Shown: piece after piece, positions 1-8,084 of the stretch | Layout of the letters: each line of letters begins with the position of its first letter | Numbering within the stretch: the first letter of the stretch is position 1 | NCBI GenBank assembly: GCA_002309835.1 | Contig: DBYL01000042.1 | Coordinates: 76,483-126,483, forward strand | Direction of reading: 5' to 3' | From: Bacteroidales bacterium UBA1187 | Lineage (GTDB): Bacteria; Bacteroidota; Bacteroidia; Bacteroidales; Paludibacteraceae | DNA length: 50,001 bases | Program-made: the position numbers and the translations under genes | The notes under the pieces: model-generated | The model's database searches: none | Told to the model about the DNA's origin: nothing | Seen by the model: the letters and a program-made list of their open reading frames with translations, nothing else

Positions 1-62
1 TCCTATTCTCAGGAAGTTTTCTCGAGCAAAAGTTATGCGGACGCTTTTTTTGTGCCCTTTTA

Positions 63-94
63 TTTGCATATATGCAAAAAAAGTTGTATCTTTG
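63..94 (+). promoter_or_regulatory. Bacteroidetes-type promoter with palindromic -33 region
   Basis: The -33 TTTG (63-66) and -7 TATCTTTG (87-94) are 20 bp apart. The -33 box is the first arm of a perfect 16-bp palindrome, TTTGCATATATGCAAA (63-78). It lies 54 bp before the TPR gene and probably drives the operon up to manA. The same palindrome recurs at other promoters in the window. Confidence 0.8.
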
Positions 95-148
95 CAGCCG
101 ATTTTGAAAAAGTAGTATTATTGTAAATAATAAATCAATCAATAAACA

Positions 149-838
149 ATGGCAAAAACTAAGAAAAAACAAGAGTTCGAGAAGCAAGACGAACAATTGC
201 AAGAAGTGAATGAGGCGCTGACCGGCGCAGGTAAATGGATTGAGGACAACGCAAATCTCATCAGTTGGATTGTTGCCGGCATCGCTATCGTAGTGATGGC
301 TGTCATCGCTATCAACCAGTATGTGATCAAGCCGAAAGCGCTGGAGGCTGCTAACGAGAATGCGAAGGCAGAGGCTTATTTCCTCGCGGGCGATTTCGAG
401 AAGGCCCTCAATGGCGACGATGCGGAGTGCATCGGTTTTGAGGCTATCGCTGATGAGTACAGTCTATATCAGCAGGGTAAGCTCGCTGCGCTCTATGCAG
501 GTATCTGCTATTTTGAGAAAGGTGAGTACGAAGAGGCTGCGCATTTCCTCAAGAAATTTGATGCAGACGATCTGAATGTCGCTCCCGCAGCACGTCAGTT
601 ACTCGGCGATGCGTACGTAGAGTTGCAGGAGTATGGTAAGGCGGCTAAGGCTTTTGAGGCTGCTGCTAAGTCCGGCAATGAACTTGTAGCTCCGATGGCG
701 TTGAAGAAAGCCGGTCTGGTTTACCTCCACGAGGACCAGAAAGCTAAAGCGTTGAAGGCCTTCAAGACCATCAAGGCGGACTATCCGCAGAGCGCAGAGG
801 CGCAAGATATCGACAAATATATCGCTATCGCTGAATAA
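149..838 (+). CDS. Tetratricopeptide-repeat inner-membrane protein
   Basis: This 229-residue protein has a charged lysine-rich N-terminus (about 1-35), one membrane segment (about 38-58) and a soluble C-terminal part of TPR-like helix pairs, seen as repeated alanine-rich YxxGxY/F and AAKAFEAA patterns at about 75-215. The layout resembles single-pass TPR proteins such as E. coli YfgM, which associate with envelope protein assembly; that role here is inference. The start follows the promoter at 63-94. Its stop overlaps the ribH start by one base (TAATG), so the two are probably translationally coupled. No catalytic motif is visible. Confidence 0.8.
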   Translation: MAKTKKKQEFEKQDEQLQEVNEALTGAGKWIEDNANLISWIVAGIAIVVMAVIAINQYVIKPKALEAANENAKAEAYFLAGDFEKALNGDDAECIGFEAIADEYSLYQQGKLAALYAGICYFEKGEYEEAAHFLKKFDADDLNVAPAARQLLGDAYVELQEYGKAAKAFEAAAKSGNELVAPMALKKAGLVYLHEDQKAKALKAFKTIKADYPQSAEAQDIDKYIAIAE

Positions 839-1314
839 TGACTACGGATTTATCGAAATACGATGCCAATCAACTGCCTAGCGCTGATGTTCTCGGACGT
901 CAGCGCTATGCAATTATTGTAGCGGACTGGAACAGCGAGATCACTTACGCTATGGCGCAGGGAGCTATTGACACCTTCGTCAAGCACGGCGTGCCTGAGG
1001 AGAATATCGATGTTCTCCATGTTCCCGGGGCAGTAGAGTTGACCTATGGTGCGGCTAAACTGATGAAGGAGGAGCGCGTCAATGCGCTTGTGGTCATCGG
1101 GTGCGTCATCCAGGGTGATACGCCGCATTTCGACTACGTCTGCCAATCGGTCACGCAAGGAGTAGCAACGCTTAATGCGCAAGGGAAGGTGCCTATTATC
1201 TTCTCCGTGCTCACGGTGCTTAATAAGCAGCAGGCGCTCGACCGCTGTGGCGGTAAACTCGGCAACAAAGGTATCGAAGGCGCTTATACTGCCATCAGAA
1301 TGGCAAACCTCTAA
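838..1314 (+). CDS. ribH: 6,7-dimethyl-8-ribityllumazine synthase
   Basis: The enzyme condenses 5-amino-6-ribitylaminouracil with 3,4-dihydroxy-2-butanone 4-phosphate, the penultimate step of riboflavin synthesis. The 158 residues match the usual family length. Family motifs are visible: the ADWNSEIT substrate-binding segment near the N-terminus, PGAVELTYGA, GCVIQGDTPHFDYV with the catalytic histidine, and FSVLTVLN near the end. It starts in the stop codon of the TPR gene. A short octamer repeat (CTAATCCA-like) spans its own stop codon and the spacer to lysC. Confidence 0.96.
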   Translation: MTTDLSKYDANQLPSADVLGRQRYAIIVADWNSEITYAMAQGAIDTFVKHGVPEENIDVLHVPGAVELTYGAAKLMKEERVNALVVIGCVIQGDTPHFDYVCQSVTQGVATLNAQGKVPIIFSVLTVLNKQQALDRCGGKLGNKGIEGAYTAIRMANL

Positions 1315-1334
1315 TCCACAAATCCACTAATCGA
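1311..1334. repeat. Octamer repeat in the ribH-lysC spacer
   Basis: Three near-copies of an 8-bp unit (CTAATCCA, CAAATCCA, CTAATCGA) run from the ribH stop codon to the first base of the lysC start. They belong to a family seen at six other places in the window. Confidence 0.6.
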
Positions 1335-2572
1335 TGAAAGTCTACAAGTTCGGTGGAGCCTCCGTGAAGGACGCAGCCGGCGTTCGAAATCTGGAGAAGA
1401 TCGTGCGTCTGGCTGACGCGCAGGATGGCCTCATGGTCGTTGTCTCGGCTATGGGTAAGACGACGAATGCGCTCGAACGCGTTGTAGAGTTTCTCGATGC
1501 CGGCAAGGAAGAGCAGGCGCTCAACCAATGGGTAGATATCATCGATTATCACGTAGCTATCATGAAGGAGTTGGGCCTTAAACCGGGCTCCGACATCCGT
1601 CTGCAAGGTGAGATACCATTTGATCCTACGTTGCCTTTCGACGAGAACTACGACCAAGTGGTCTCGATGGGTGAGTTGATGTCCACTCAGATCATCGCGG
1701 TCTATCTGCTCAAGCAGGGTTTATCCGTCGAATGGTGGAATATGCCGAAACTGCTGCGTACGGATGATACATGGCGCGAGGCGAAAGTGGATAACGACAC
1801 CAGCGCAGCAACCATCCGCGCAGGGTGGGAGAGAACGAATCGTCCGCAGATAGTAGTGGCGCAAGGTTTTATTGGCGGTACAGCCGACGGCAAGCGTACC
1901 ACACTCGGACGTGAAGGATCGGATTACACTGCGGCGTTGTTAGGTAACTATCTCGACGCAGAGTCCGTGACTATCTGGAAAGATGTGCCGGGCATCCTGA
2001 ATGCTGACCCGCGTATTGAACCGGACACAGTGCTTATTCCTTCGCTTCGTTACCAAGATGCGGTCGAACTGAGTTATTCCGGTGCGCAGATCATTCACCC
2101 CAAGACTATCCGTCCGCTGGAGAACAAGCAGATACCGCTCTTCGTCAAACCTTTCGGCAATCCTACTGCTGAAGGATCCAAGATTGCGGCTGATGGTATC
2201 GGTCCTATTGACGTGCCGGTGTATATATGGCGTAAGAACCAGATTCTTATCACCATGCGCGCCAAAGATTTCGCTTTTGTGCTCGAGGAGAGCCTAAGTG
2301 AGATATTTGAGATTATTCATCGTCATCGTCTGAAAGTGGCGCTGATTCAGTCATCCGCGGTCACTATCTCTGTATGCGTGGATAACACGCGCTTTGTACC
2401 GGAGGCGATTGACGAACTTAAAAAGCACTTTAACGTTACCTATAATGACCACCTGTCGCTGCTGACGATCCGCGGCACCACGCCGGAGATTCTCGAGCGT
2501 GCGAAAGCTGGACGAACGATTATGCTCAGTCAGACAACCCGCCGTACGGCGCGACTGGTGGTAAAAGAGTAA
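1334..2572 (+). CDS. lysC: Aspartate kinase
   Basis: It phosphorylates aspartate to aspartyl-phosphate, the committed step towards lysine, threonine and methionine and, in Gram-negative bacteria, diaminopimelate. The N-terminal kinase domain shows KFGGASV (residues 4-10), a VVSAMGK segment and GREGSDYTAALLG; these are family nucleotide and aspartate binding signatures. The C-terminal third (about 290-405) is an ACT-type regulatory region, so feedback control by an amino acid is likely. At 412 residues it is a monofunctional kinase with no homoserine dehydrogenase domain. It lies 2 bp before the YitT-family gene and is presumably cotranscribed. Confidence 0.93.
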   Translation: MKVYKFGGASVKDAAGVRNLEKIVRLADAQDGLMVVVSAMGKTTNALERVVEFLDAGKEEQALNQWVDIIDYHVAIMKELGLKPGSDIRLQGEIPFDPTLPFDENYDQVVSMGELMSTQIIAVYLLKQGLSVEWWNMPKLLRTDDTWREAKVDNDTSAATIRAGWERTNRPQIVVAQGFIGGTADGKRTTLGREGSDYTAALLGNYLDAESVTIWKDVPGILNADPRIEPDTVLIPSLRYQDAVELSYSGAQIIHPKTIRPLENKQIPLFVKPFGNPTAEGSKIAADGIGPIDVPVYIWRKNQILITMRAKDFAFVLEESLSEIFEIIHRHRLKVALIQSSAVTISVCVDNTRFVPEAIDELKKHFNVTYNDHLSLLTIRGTTPEILERAKAGRTIMLSQTTRRTARLVVKE

Positions 2573-2574
2573 TC

Positions 2575-3681
2575 ATGGAACACCTTAAAATCTATTTCAC
2601 AGCCGCGTATTGGAGTGAGTTGCTTCGCGGCTTTTGGCAGGCTTTAGGCACAACTAAGTTCTGGAAAGAACTGCTGATGATGACCGTTGGTATGAGTCTC
2701 GGAGCAGCAGCTGTGTACTATTTCTTAATGCCGAGTCACCTGATCGTAGGATCTATCTCCGGTCTCTCCATCGTGCTGAACACGATGTTTGGAGGCACAG
2801 CAGACACTTTCTCCTATTGGGTGATGGGTATCAATGCCTTTTTGTTGTTGCTGGCATTCATCCTCATCGGCAATGAGTTTGGTGCAAAAACGGTTTACAC
2901 CGCGATGATTCTCGGTCCGTTGACCCAAGTATGGGATCGCGTCTATCCGTATACCAACCTTACGCACAAGGTCATTGACAATCCCGAGATCCTTGCGCAA
3001 CTGCAAGCCGGCGAGACGGTGATTGACGCGCATGGTAATCCGTATCTGCTGAGCCGTTCGGGCGAAGTGCTGGAGCAAGTCCGCGAGAGCGTGATGAGTG
3101 GCGGTCTGGGACTCGGAGACGTATGGTTTGACCTTATCTGCTTTGTGCTGTTGCTCAGTGCTTGCCAGGCATTCCTCTTCCGTATCAATGCGTCTACGGG
3201 CGGTCTTGACATCCTCGGTAAGATAGTTAACAAATACCTGCATTTTGATATCGGTTCTTCGGTAGCTATCGGTGGTATATGTATCTGCTGCACGGCATTC
3301 CTAATCAACGACTTCCGCATGGTAGTCATCGGTATCATCGGTACCTGGATCAACGGTCTTGCCATCGATTATTTTACGGCTTCACTTAACAAACGCAAAC
3401 GTGTCTGTATCATCTCGGATGAACCTGAACGGATACGTACCTATATTGTGAACGATTTGGTACGTGGCTGCTCGTTGTATAACATACAAGGCGGCTACAG
3501 CGGAGAAGAGCACGTGGAGATTCAAGTGCTGCTGACCCAAAACGAGTTCTCCGCGCTTATGGAGTATGTGCGTAATAATAACATCCACGCCTTCATCACT
3601 GCCGGCAACTGCTCCGAGGTCTATGGCCTCTGGTTCAGGCATAAGAAGCACAACGGCAAAATAGAAATTGTAAACGAATAA
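2575..3681 (+). CDS. YitT family membrane protein (DUF161 + DUF2179)
   Basis: This 368-residue polytopic membrane protein has an early hydrophobic segment with a GMSLGAAAVYYFL core, then HLIVGSISGLSIVL, typical of YitT/DUF161 proteins. The last ~90 residues form a soluble DUF2179-like domain. A polar insertion of about 55 residues sits between the third and fourth membrane segments (around 122-178), longer than in short YitT proteins. The substrate is unknown; transport is assumed from the fold family. It lies between lysC (2 bp) and a nucleotidyltransferase (9 bp) in one operon. Confidence 0.82.
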   Translation: MEHLKIYFTAAYWSELLRGFWQALGTTKFWKELLMMTVGMSLGAAAVYYFLMPSHLIVGSISGLSIVLNTMFGGTADTFSYWVMGINAFLLLLAFILIGNEFGAKTVYTAMILGPLTQVWDRVYPYTNLTHKVIDNPEILAQLQAGETVIDAHGNPYLLSRSGEVLEQVRESVMSGGLGLGDVWFDLICFVLLLSACQAFLFRINASTGGLDILGKIVNKYLHFDIGSSVAIGGICICCTAFLINDFRMVVIGIIGTWINGLAIDYFTASLNKRKRVCIISDEPERIRTYIVNDLVRGCSLYNIQGGYSGEEHVEIQVLLTQNEFSALMEYVRNNNIHAFITAGNCSEVYGLWFRHKKHNGKIEIVNE

Positions 3682-3690
3682 CATCATCAT

Positions 3691-4590
3691 ATGAAACCTA
3701 CATTATTCATCCTTGCGGCAGGTATGGGAAGCCGCTATGGAGGACTGAAACAACTTGACGGACTCGGACCTAACGGAGAGACGATCATGGACTACAGCGT
3801 TTTCGATGCGCTGCGCGCAGGATTTGGAAAGATTGTCTTCGTCATCCGTAAGGACTTCGAAGCGGATTTCCGCGAGAAAGTGCTGTCCAAATATGCAGAT
3901 AAGATCCAATGCGAAGTGTGCTTCCAGGCTATTGACAAAGTGCCTGCAGGCTGCTCGTATAATCCTGAGCGCGCTAAACCATGGGGTACGAATCACGCCG
4001 TGCTGATGGGTAAGGACCTGATTAAAGAACCTTTTGCCGTCATCAATGCCGATGATTTCTATGGCCGTGAGTCATTCCAAGTGTTAGCAGACTATCTGCG
4101 TTCCATCGAAGGTACAGAAGGCCAGTATTGCATGGTTGGTTACCGCGTAGCGAATACGCTTAGCGAGAACGGCGCTGTCAGTCGTGGCGTTTGTACAACC
4201 GATGAGAGGGGTCTTCTCACGGACGTAGTAGAACGCACGAAGATCGAGGAGAAGAACGGACAAATCGTATTTACCGAAGAAGGGGTGGATACTCCGCTTG
4301 CGCCAAATACGCCGGTTTCCATGAATATGTGGGGCTTCACACCGGAGTATTTCCGTTACACGGAAGAGGCATTCCGTCTGTTCCTCAATGCGCACGGACA
4401 GGAGCTGAAGTCGGAGTTCTATATCCCGACGCTGGTGAACCAACTTATCGGAGAAGGCAAGGCTACTTGCCGCGTACTGGATACTCCGTCCAAATGGTTC
4501 GGCGTGACCTATGCGGAAGATCGTCCGCAGGTGGTAGCGAAAATCAATCAGTTAATCCAAGAGGGTGCTTACCCTGAGAAACTCTTCTAA
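3691..4590 (+). CDS. Nucleotidyltransferase family protein (sugar-1-phosphate type)
   Basis: The 299-residue protein begins with the nucleotidyltransferase signature LAAGMGSRYGGLKQL (8-22), and a VINADDFYG segment carries the metal-binding acidic pair. This Rossmann-like fold transfers NMP from an NTP to a sugar phosphate. The substrate cannot be read from sequence. Its place directly before galE and manA suggests nucleotide-sugar supply, but that is context only. The stop is one base before the galE start. Confidence 0.82.
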   Translation: MKPTLFILAAGMGSRYGGLKQLDGLGPNGETIMDYSVFDALRAGFGKIVFVIRKDFEADFREKVLSKYADKIQCEVCFQAIDKVPAGCSYNPERAKPWGTNHAVLMGKDLIKEPFAVINADDFYGRESFQVLADYLRSIEGTEGQYCMVGYRVANTLSENGAVSRGVCTTDERGLLTDVVERTKIEEKNGQIVFTEEGVDTPLAPNTPVSMNMWGFTPEYFRYTEEAFRLFLNAHGQELKSEFYIPTLVNQLIGEGKATCRVLDTPSKWFGVTYAEDRPQVVAKINQLIQEGAYPEKLF

Positions 4591-4591
4591 T

Positions 4592-5620
4592 ATGGCTAGA
4601 ATACTTGTAACAGGCGGAACCGGCTATATAGGTTCGCACACGGTAGTAGAACTGATGCAACAGGGCTACGATGTAACTATCGTGGATAACCTCAGTAACT
4701 CATCGATTGATGTATTGGATGGTATCACTGCAATAGTAGGACGTAAACCGGACTTCGCGAATATCGACTGCGGTAACTTCGTGGATTTGGATAATGTGTT
4801 CAAAGCCTATCCTGATCTCGTGGGAGCCATTCATTTTGCTGCCAGCAAGGCTGTAGGTGAGTCGGTGGAGAAGCCGCTGCTCTATTATCGCAATAATATA
4901 GGTAGTCTTTGTACGCTGCTGGAAGTGATGAAACTGCACCGGGTGCCCAATCTTGTCTTCTCGTCCTCTTGCACCGTGTACGGTCAGCCTGATGCGGACC
5001 ACCTGCCGGTAGATGAGACGGCGCCTATTCAGAAAGCCCTCTCGCCCTATGGCAACACCAAGCAGATCAACGAAGAAATCATATGCGATGAGGCGCATGC
5101 AGACAAAGACTTGCATGCTACCATCTTGCGCTATTTCAATCCTATCGGTGCGCATCCTTCGGCACTCATCGGAGAACTGCCTAACGGTGTACCGCAGAAC
5201 TTGTTGCCGTTCATCACCCAGACCGCAGCAGGACTGCGTCCGGAACTGAAAGTCTTCGGCAATGATTATAATACGCCTGACGGATCGTGCATCCGCGATT
5301 ATATCTATGTGGTGGACCTCGCTAAGGCGCACGTCAAAGCCATAGACCGTATGCTCAACGCCAAAGACCGCGAGCAGGTAGAGGTCTTCAACCTCGGTAC
5401 AGGTACGGGTCTGAGTGTCCTCACGCTTATCAATGAGTTCGAGGCTGCTACCGGCGTGAAAATCCCGTATACAATTGTCGGCCGTCGCGAAGGAGACATA
5501 GAGAAAGTATGGGCTGCGCCAAAGAAAGCGAACGAAGTGTTGGGCTGGCAGGCTGACACGCCTATTCGCAAAGTACTCGCTTCCGCATGGAAATGGGAGA
5601 AACACATTCGTCACCTCTAA
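4592..5620 (+). CDS. galE: UDP-glucose 4-epimerase
   Basis: This short-chain dehydrogenase/reductase enzyme of 342 residues interconverts UDP-glucose and UDP-galactose (or the N-acetyl forms). It shows the NAD-binding GGTGYIGSHT (8-17), the SSSCTVYG active-site strand and the YGNTK catalytic Tyr/Lys pair, plus a C-terminal substrate-binding region with RRxGDIExVWA. A frame-open stretch begins at 4565, but the ATG at 4592 puts the glycine motif at the usual distance from the N-terminus and avoids overlap with the preceding gene. It feeds surface glycan synthesis together with its neighbours. Confidence 0.94.
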   Translation: MARILVTGGTGYIGSHTVVELMQQGYDVTIVDNLSNSSIDVLDGITAIVGRKPDFANIDCGNFVDLDNVFKAYPDLVGAIHFAASKAVGESVEKPLLYYRNNIGSLCTLLEVMKLHRVPNLVFSSSCTVYGQPDADHLPVDETAPIQKALSPYGNTKQINEEIICDEAHADKDLHATILRYFNPIGAHPSALIGELPNGVPQNLLPFITQTAAGLRPELKVFGNDYNTPDGSCIRDYIYVVDLAKAHVKAIDRMLNAKDREQVEVFNLGTGTGLSVLTLINEFEAATGVKIPYTIVGRREGDIEKVWAAPKKANEVLGWQADTPIRKVLASAWKWEKHIRHL

Positions 5621-5638
5621 CCCCTAATCCCTTAAACA
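5615..5638. repeat. Octamer repeat in the galE-manA spacer
   Basis: CTCTAACC, CCTAATCC and the related CTTAAACA follow one another from the galE stop region to the manA start codon. This is the same repeat style as at 1311-1334. Confidence 0.5.
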
Positions 5639-6633
5639 TGCTTTATCCGTTTAAATTCCGTCCGCAACTCTTCCATAAAATTTGGGGAGGACATTCGATT
5701 GAGCAGTGGTACGACCATGTGCCCGCCGACTACGAGAACGTAGGCGAAGCATGGGTAATGTCGGATGTAGAGAAATATCCGACGGAGGTTATCAACGGTT
5801 CGCATGCCGGAGATAGTCTGCAGGACTTGCTGGAGGTGTATATGGACGAACTGGTTGGCGAGAAAGTATATGAAGTTTTCGGAAACCATTTCCCGCTGCT
5901 GCTGAAGTTCATAGATGCGACGGATGACCTCTCTATCCAAGTGCACCCGGACGATGACTATGCGCTGGAGAACGAGCAGTCGCTCGGTAAGACGGAGATG
6001 TGGTACGTGTTACCTTCGCATGAAGACGCTGCTATCTATCTGGGATGGAACAAAGAGATGAATGCTTCGCTCATCCATTCTGCGATACAAGACGGTTCTC
6101 TCGCGCGTTACCTGCGCGAATATAAGGTTCGCGCGGGCGATGTAGCGTATATCCCTTCGGGCACAGTGCACGCCATGCGTCGAAATACCATCGTAGCAGA
6201 GGTGCAGGAGAACAGCGACATCACCTATCGTCTCTATGATTATAATCGGGTAGGTAACGACGGTCGGATGCGTCCGCTCAAACTTGACAAGGCGCTGCAG
6301 GTAATGGATTTCTCGCCGAAGAATGAAGCCGCACTGACGCATCCCGAACCCATAGAGAACGGTGCGGTGAACCTTCGTAAGACACCTTATTTCACGGCAA
6401 ACATCCTTTGTCCGACGCAGACGATACAACGCGACTATGCGCCGCTTGATTCATTTGTAGCCTACATGTGTATGGAGGGAGAATGCAGCGTAGAAGCTTT
6501 GGATTGCGAAGCGGCAGATAAAGCTGTTGCACTCCGACAAGGTGAAGCAGTGCTCATACCGGCTACGCTCAACGATATCCGTATCACGCCGCATGGCACA
6601 TGCAAACTCATGGAGATTTATATGGAACTATAA
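5638..6633 (+). CDS. manA: Mannose-6-phosphate isomerase, class I type
   Basis: It interconverts fructose-6-phosphate and mannose-6-phosphate, supplying mannose and fucose nucleotide sugars. The 331 residues fit the short bacterial class. Zinc-ligand regions are visible as IQVHPDD, KTEMWYVL and PSGTVHAM. The ATG at 5638 is preferred over an in-frame start at 5587 that lies inside galE. It is the last gene of the operon and is followed at once by a hairpin with a T-run. Confidence 0.92.
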   Translation: MLYPFKFRPQLFHKIWGGHSIEQWYDHVPADYENVGEAWVMSDVEKYPTEVINGSHAGDSLQDLLEVYMDELVGEKVYEVFGNHFPLLLKFIDATDDLSIQVHPDDDYALENEQSLGKTEMWYVLPSHEDAAIYLGWNKEMNASLIHSAIQDGSLARYLREYKVRAGDVAYIPSGTVHAMRRNTIVAEVQENSDITYRLYDYNRVGNDGRMRPLKLDKALQVMDFSPKNEAALTHPEPIENGAVNLRKTPYFTANILCPTQTIQRDYAPLDSFVAYMCMEGECSVEALDCEAADKAVALRQGEAVLIPATLNDIRITPHGTCKLMEIYMEL

Positions 6634-6636
6634 GAA

Positions 6637-6662
6637 AAGAGGCTTGAGGGCCTCTTTTTTAT
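6637..6662 (+). terminator. Rho-independent terminator after manA
   Basis: Stem GAGGC (6639-6643) and GCCTC (6650-6654) is followed by T6. It begins just after the manA stop. The convergent rsmD stop codon lies in its T-run, so the two transcripts share this point. Confidence 0.8.
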
Positions 6663-7189
6663 TGGAAAAAACTGAAGTGTACGCTGCCGTAGGTGCGCGT
6701 CTCTACGTGCCGCATATGCGATGTGAAATTGGTGTCTTTGCCATGCTCAATGACTAACCATCCACCGTCTTTGAGAATGTCCTGACCCAGAATCACACCG
6801 GGCAGAGTAGGTAAGGCTTCTAAGGCGTATGGAGGATCCGCGAAAATGAAGTCGTACTTAGTACGACAAGACGCGAGAAACTTAAATACATCGCCGCGGA
6901 TGACGGATAAATTACGAATACCGAGTTGCTTACAGCAGGCGATGATCCAGTTCTGCTGCACATGCGCAATTTCCACTGCCGTCACTTCTCGTGCACCACG
7001 ACTGACGCACTCAATGCCGATGCCTCCGGTGCCTGCGAAAAGATCCAGCACATCGATACCATCAAAGTCCATTCGATTATTGAGCAGATTGAATAGACTC
7101 TCTTTCGCAAAGTCGGTCGTCGGCCTCGCGGTGATATTTTTAGGGGGCGACAATCGCCGCCCCCCATATGTTCCACTAATGATCCGCAT
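6659..7189 (-). CDS. rsmD: 16S rRNA (guanine(966)-N(2))-methyltransferase
   Basis: This SAM-dependent methyltransferase acts on helix 31 of 16S rRNA. The 176 residues show MRIISGxxGGRRL at the start, the SAM-binding LDLFAGTGGIGIE motif and the catalytic FADPPY, all RsmD signatures. It is the second gene of a minus-strand pair, 27 bp after the secreted unknown protein at 7217-7975, and its stop codon lies inside the T-run of the manA terminator. Confidence 0.94.
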   Translation of the reverse strand: MRIISGTYGGRRLSPPKNITARPTTDFAKESLFNLLNNRMDFDGIDVLDLFAGTGGIGIECVSRGAREVTAVEIAHVQQNWIIACCKQLGIRNLSVIRGDVFKFLASCRTKYDFIFADPPYALEALPTLPGVILGQDILKDGGWLVIEHGKDTNFTSHMRHVETRTYGSVHFSFFQ

Positions 7190-7216
7190 GGCTATTCGGG
7201 TGTCGATCCGCTCGAC

Positions 7217-7975
7217 TTATTCCCAGTTACCAGCGTTATTGTTCGGCGAGAATACATCACCGACCTTCAGACCTGGATAGTGCTCGAGTTTCTGCTCGCG
7301 GTCAATCAGGTTAACCAACTCCTGCTTATTGAGGTCGCCTAAGTAACTCTCAAACGGAGCACGTGCCTCAAACAGAGGAACACGGATACCCTGGCTGGTC
7401 TTATAATCGTTGTTAACCTCTAATTCAAAACGCTGACCATTGCTGAACGGAATCTCTACGATAGCGTCAATAGTAGTCTCGTCAAACTCACCTTTGTAGA
7501 GTGCCTGAAGCATATTCAACTCAATCGTATCACGGCGGAAACCCTGCAGACCATTTTTCTTCACCTCTGCATCGTTCTCCCAGATATATGCATACAGCGC
7601 ATCATTGTCCTCAAACGAATTCTTCTTCAGCGCTTTCTTTTTCGCCTCATTAAGAATCTTGATAGCCTTCGGCTCGGTCAGACCAGCCTCTAACTGCTTA
7701 TCCGTCAGACTACCTTCCTTCATCACCTCTTTCTTCGGAGCTGTCTTCAGGAAAAGAAGCAGACTGTCGTGATTGGCAGTAAAACGGCCGTTCTGGTGAT
7801 GGAACTCCACCTCCGCAGTACGCAAATCTACCAAGTGCTTGATCACTGCTACTTCGCGCTCAGCACGCGTGTTCTCAAACTTAATAGGGGTCGTAACGCT
7901 CTGCACGCAGAAAACTGTCATCAGGATTGCTGCGATGCTCAGCGCACAAATTACAAGGGCTCTTGTTGCTTTCAT
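7217..7975 (-). CDS. Conserved hypothetical membrane-anchored protein
   Basis: The protein has 252 residues, with an N-terminal hydrophobic helix (about 5-25) preceded by a short basic stretch. That fits a signal anchor or an inner-membrane protein with a periplasmic body. The rest is highly charged; residues 35-75 (RAEREVAVIKHLVDLRTAEVEF) recall the post-helix region of pseudopilins, but this is weak. I recognise no catalytic motif. It lies upstream of rsmD and has its own promoter, divergent from the RelA/SpoT gene. Confidence 0.7.
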   Translation of the reverse strand: MKATRALVICALSIAAILMTVFCVQSVTTPIKFENTRAEREVAVIKHLVDLRTAEVEFHHQNGRFTANHDSLLLFLKTAPKKEVMKEGSLTDKQLEAGLTEPKAIKILNEAKKKALKKNSFEDNDALYAYIWENDAEVKKNGLQGFRRDTIELNMLQALYKGEFDETTIDAIVEIPFSNGQRFELEVNNDYKTSQGIRVPLFEARAPFESYLGDLNKQELVNLIDREQKLEHYPGLKVGDVFSPNNNAGNWE

Positions 7976-8012
7976 TATTGGTTAAAATTAATATGTTTGC
8001 ACAATTACGGCG

Positions 8013-8044
8013 CAAAATTACTATTTTTTTTTGATATATGCAAA
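8013..8044 (-). promoter_or_regulatory. Minus-strand half of a shared divergent promoter
   Basis: On the minus strand, TTTG (8041-8044) and TAATTTTG (8013-8020) are separated by 20 bp. The -33 lies in the TTTGATATATGCAAA element that also provides the -33 of the plus-strand promoter at 8030-8060. It drives the gene at 7217-7975. Confidence 0.75.
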
Positions 8045-8060
8045 TTTTTTCGTATCTTTG
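8030..8060 (+). promoter_or_regulatory. Plus-strand half of a shared divergent promoter
   Basis: TTTG (8030-8033) and TATCTTTG (8053-8060) are separated by 19 bp, 24 bp before the ATG at 8085. This fixes the start of the RelA/SpoT homologue and shows that its short N-terminus is not a missed upstream start. Confidence 0.78.
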
Positions 8061-8084
8061 TGCCCGATTTTTGATTTGAACACA

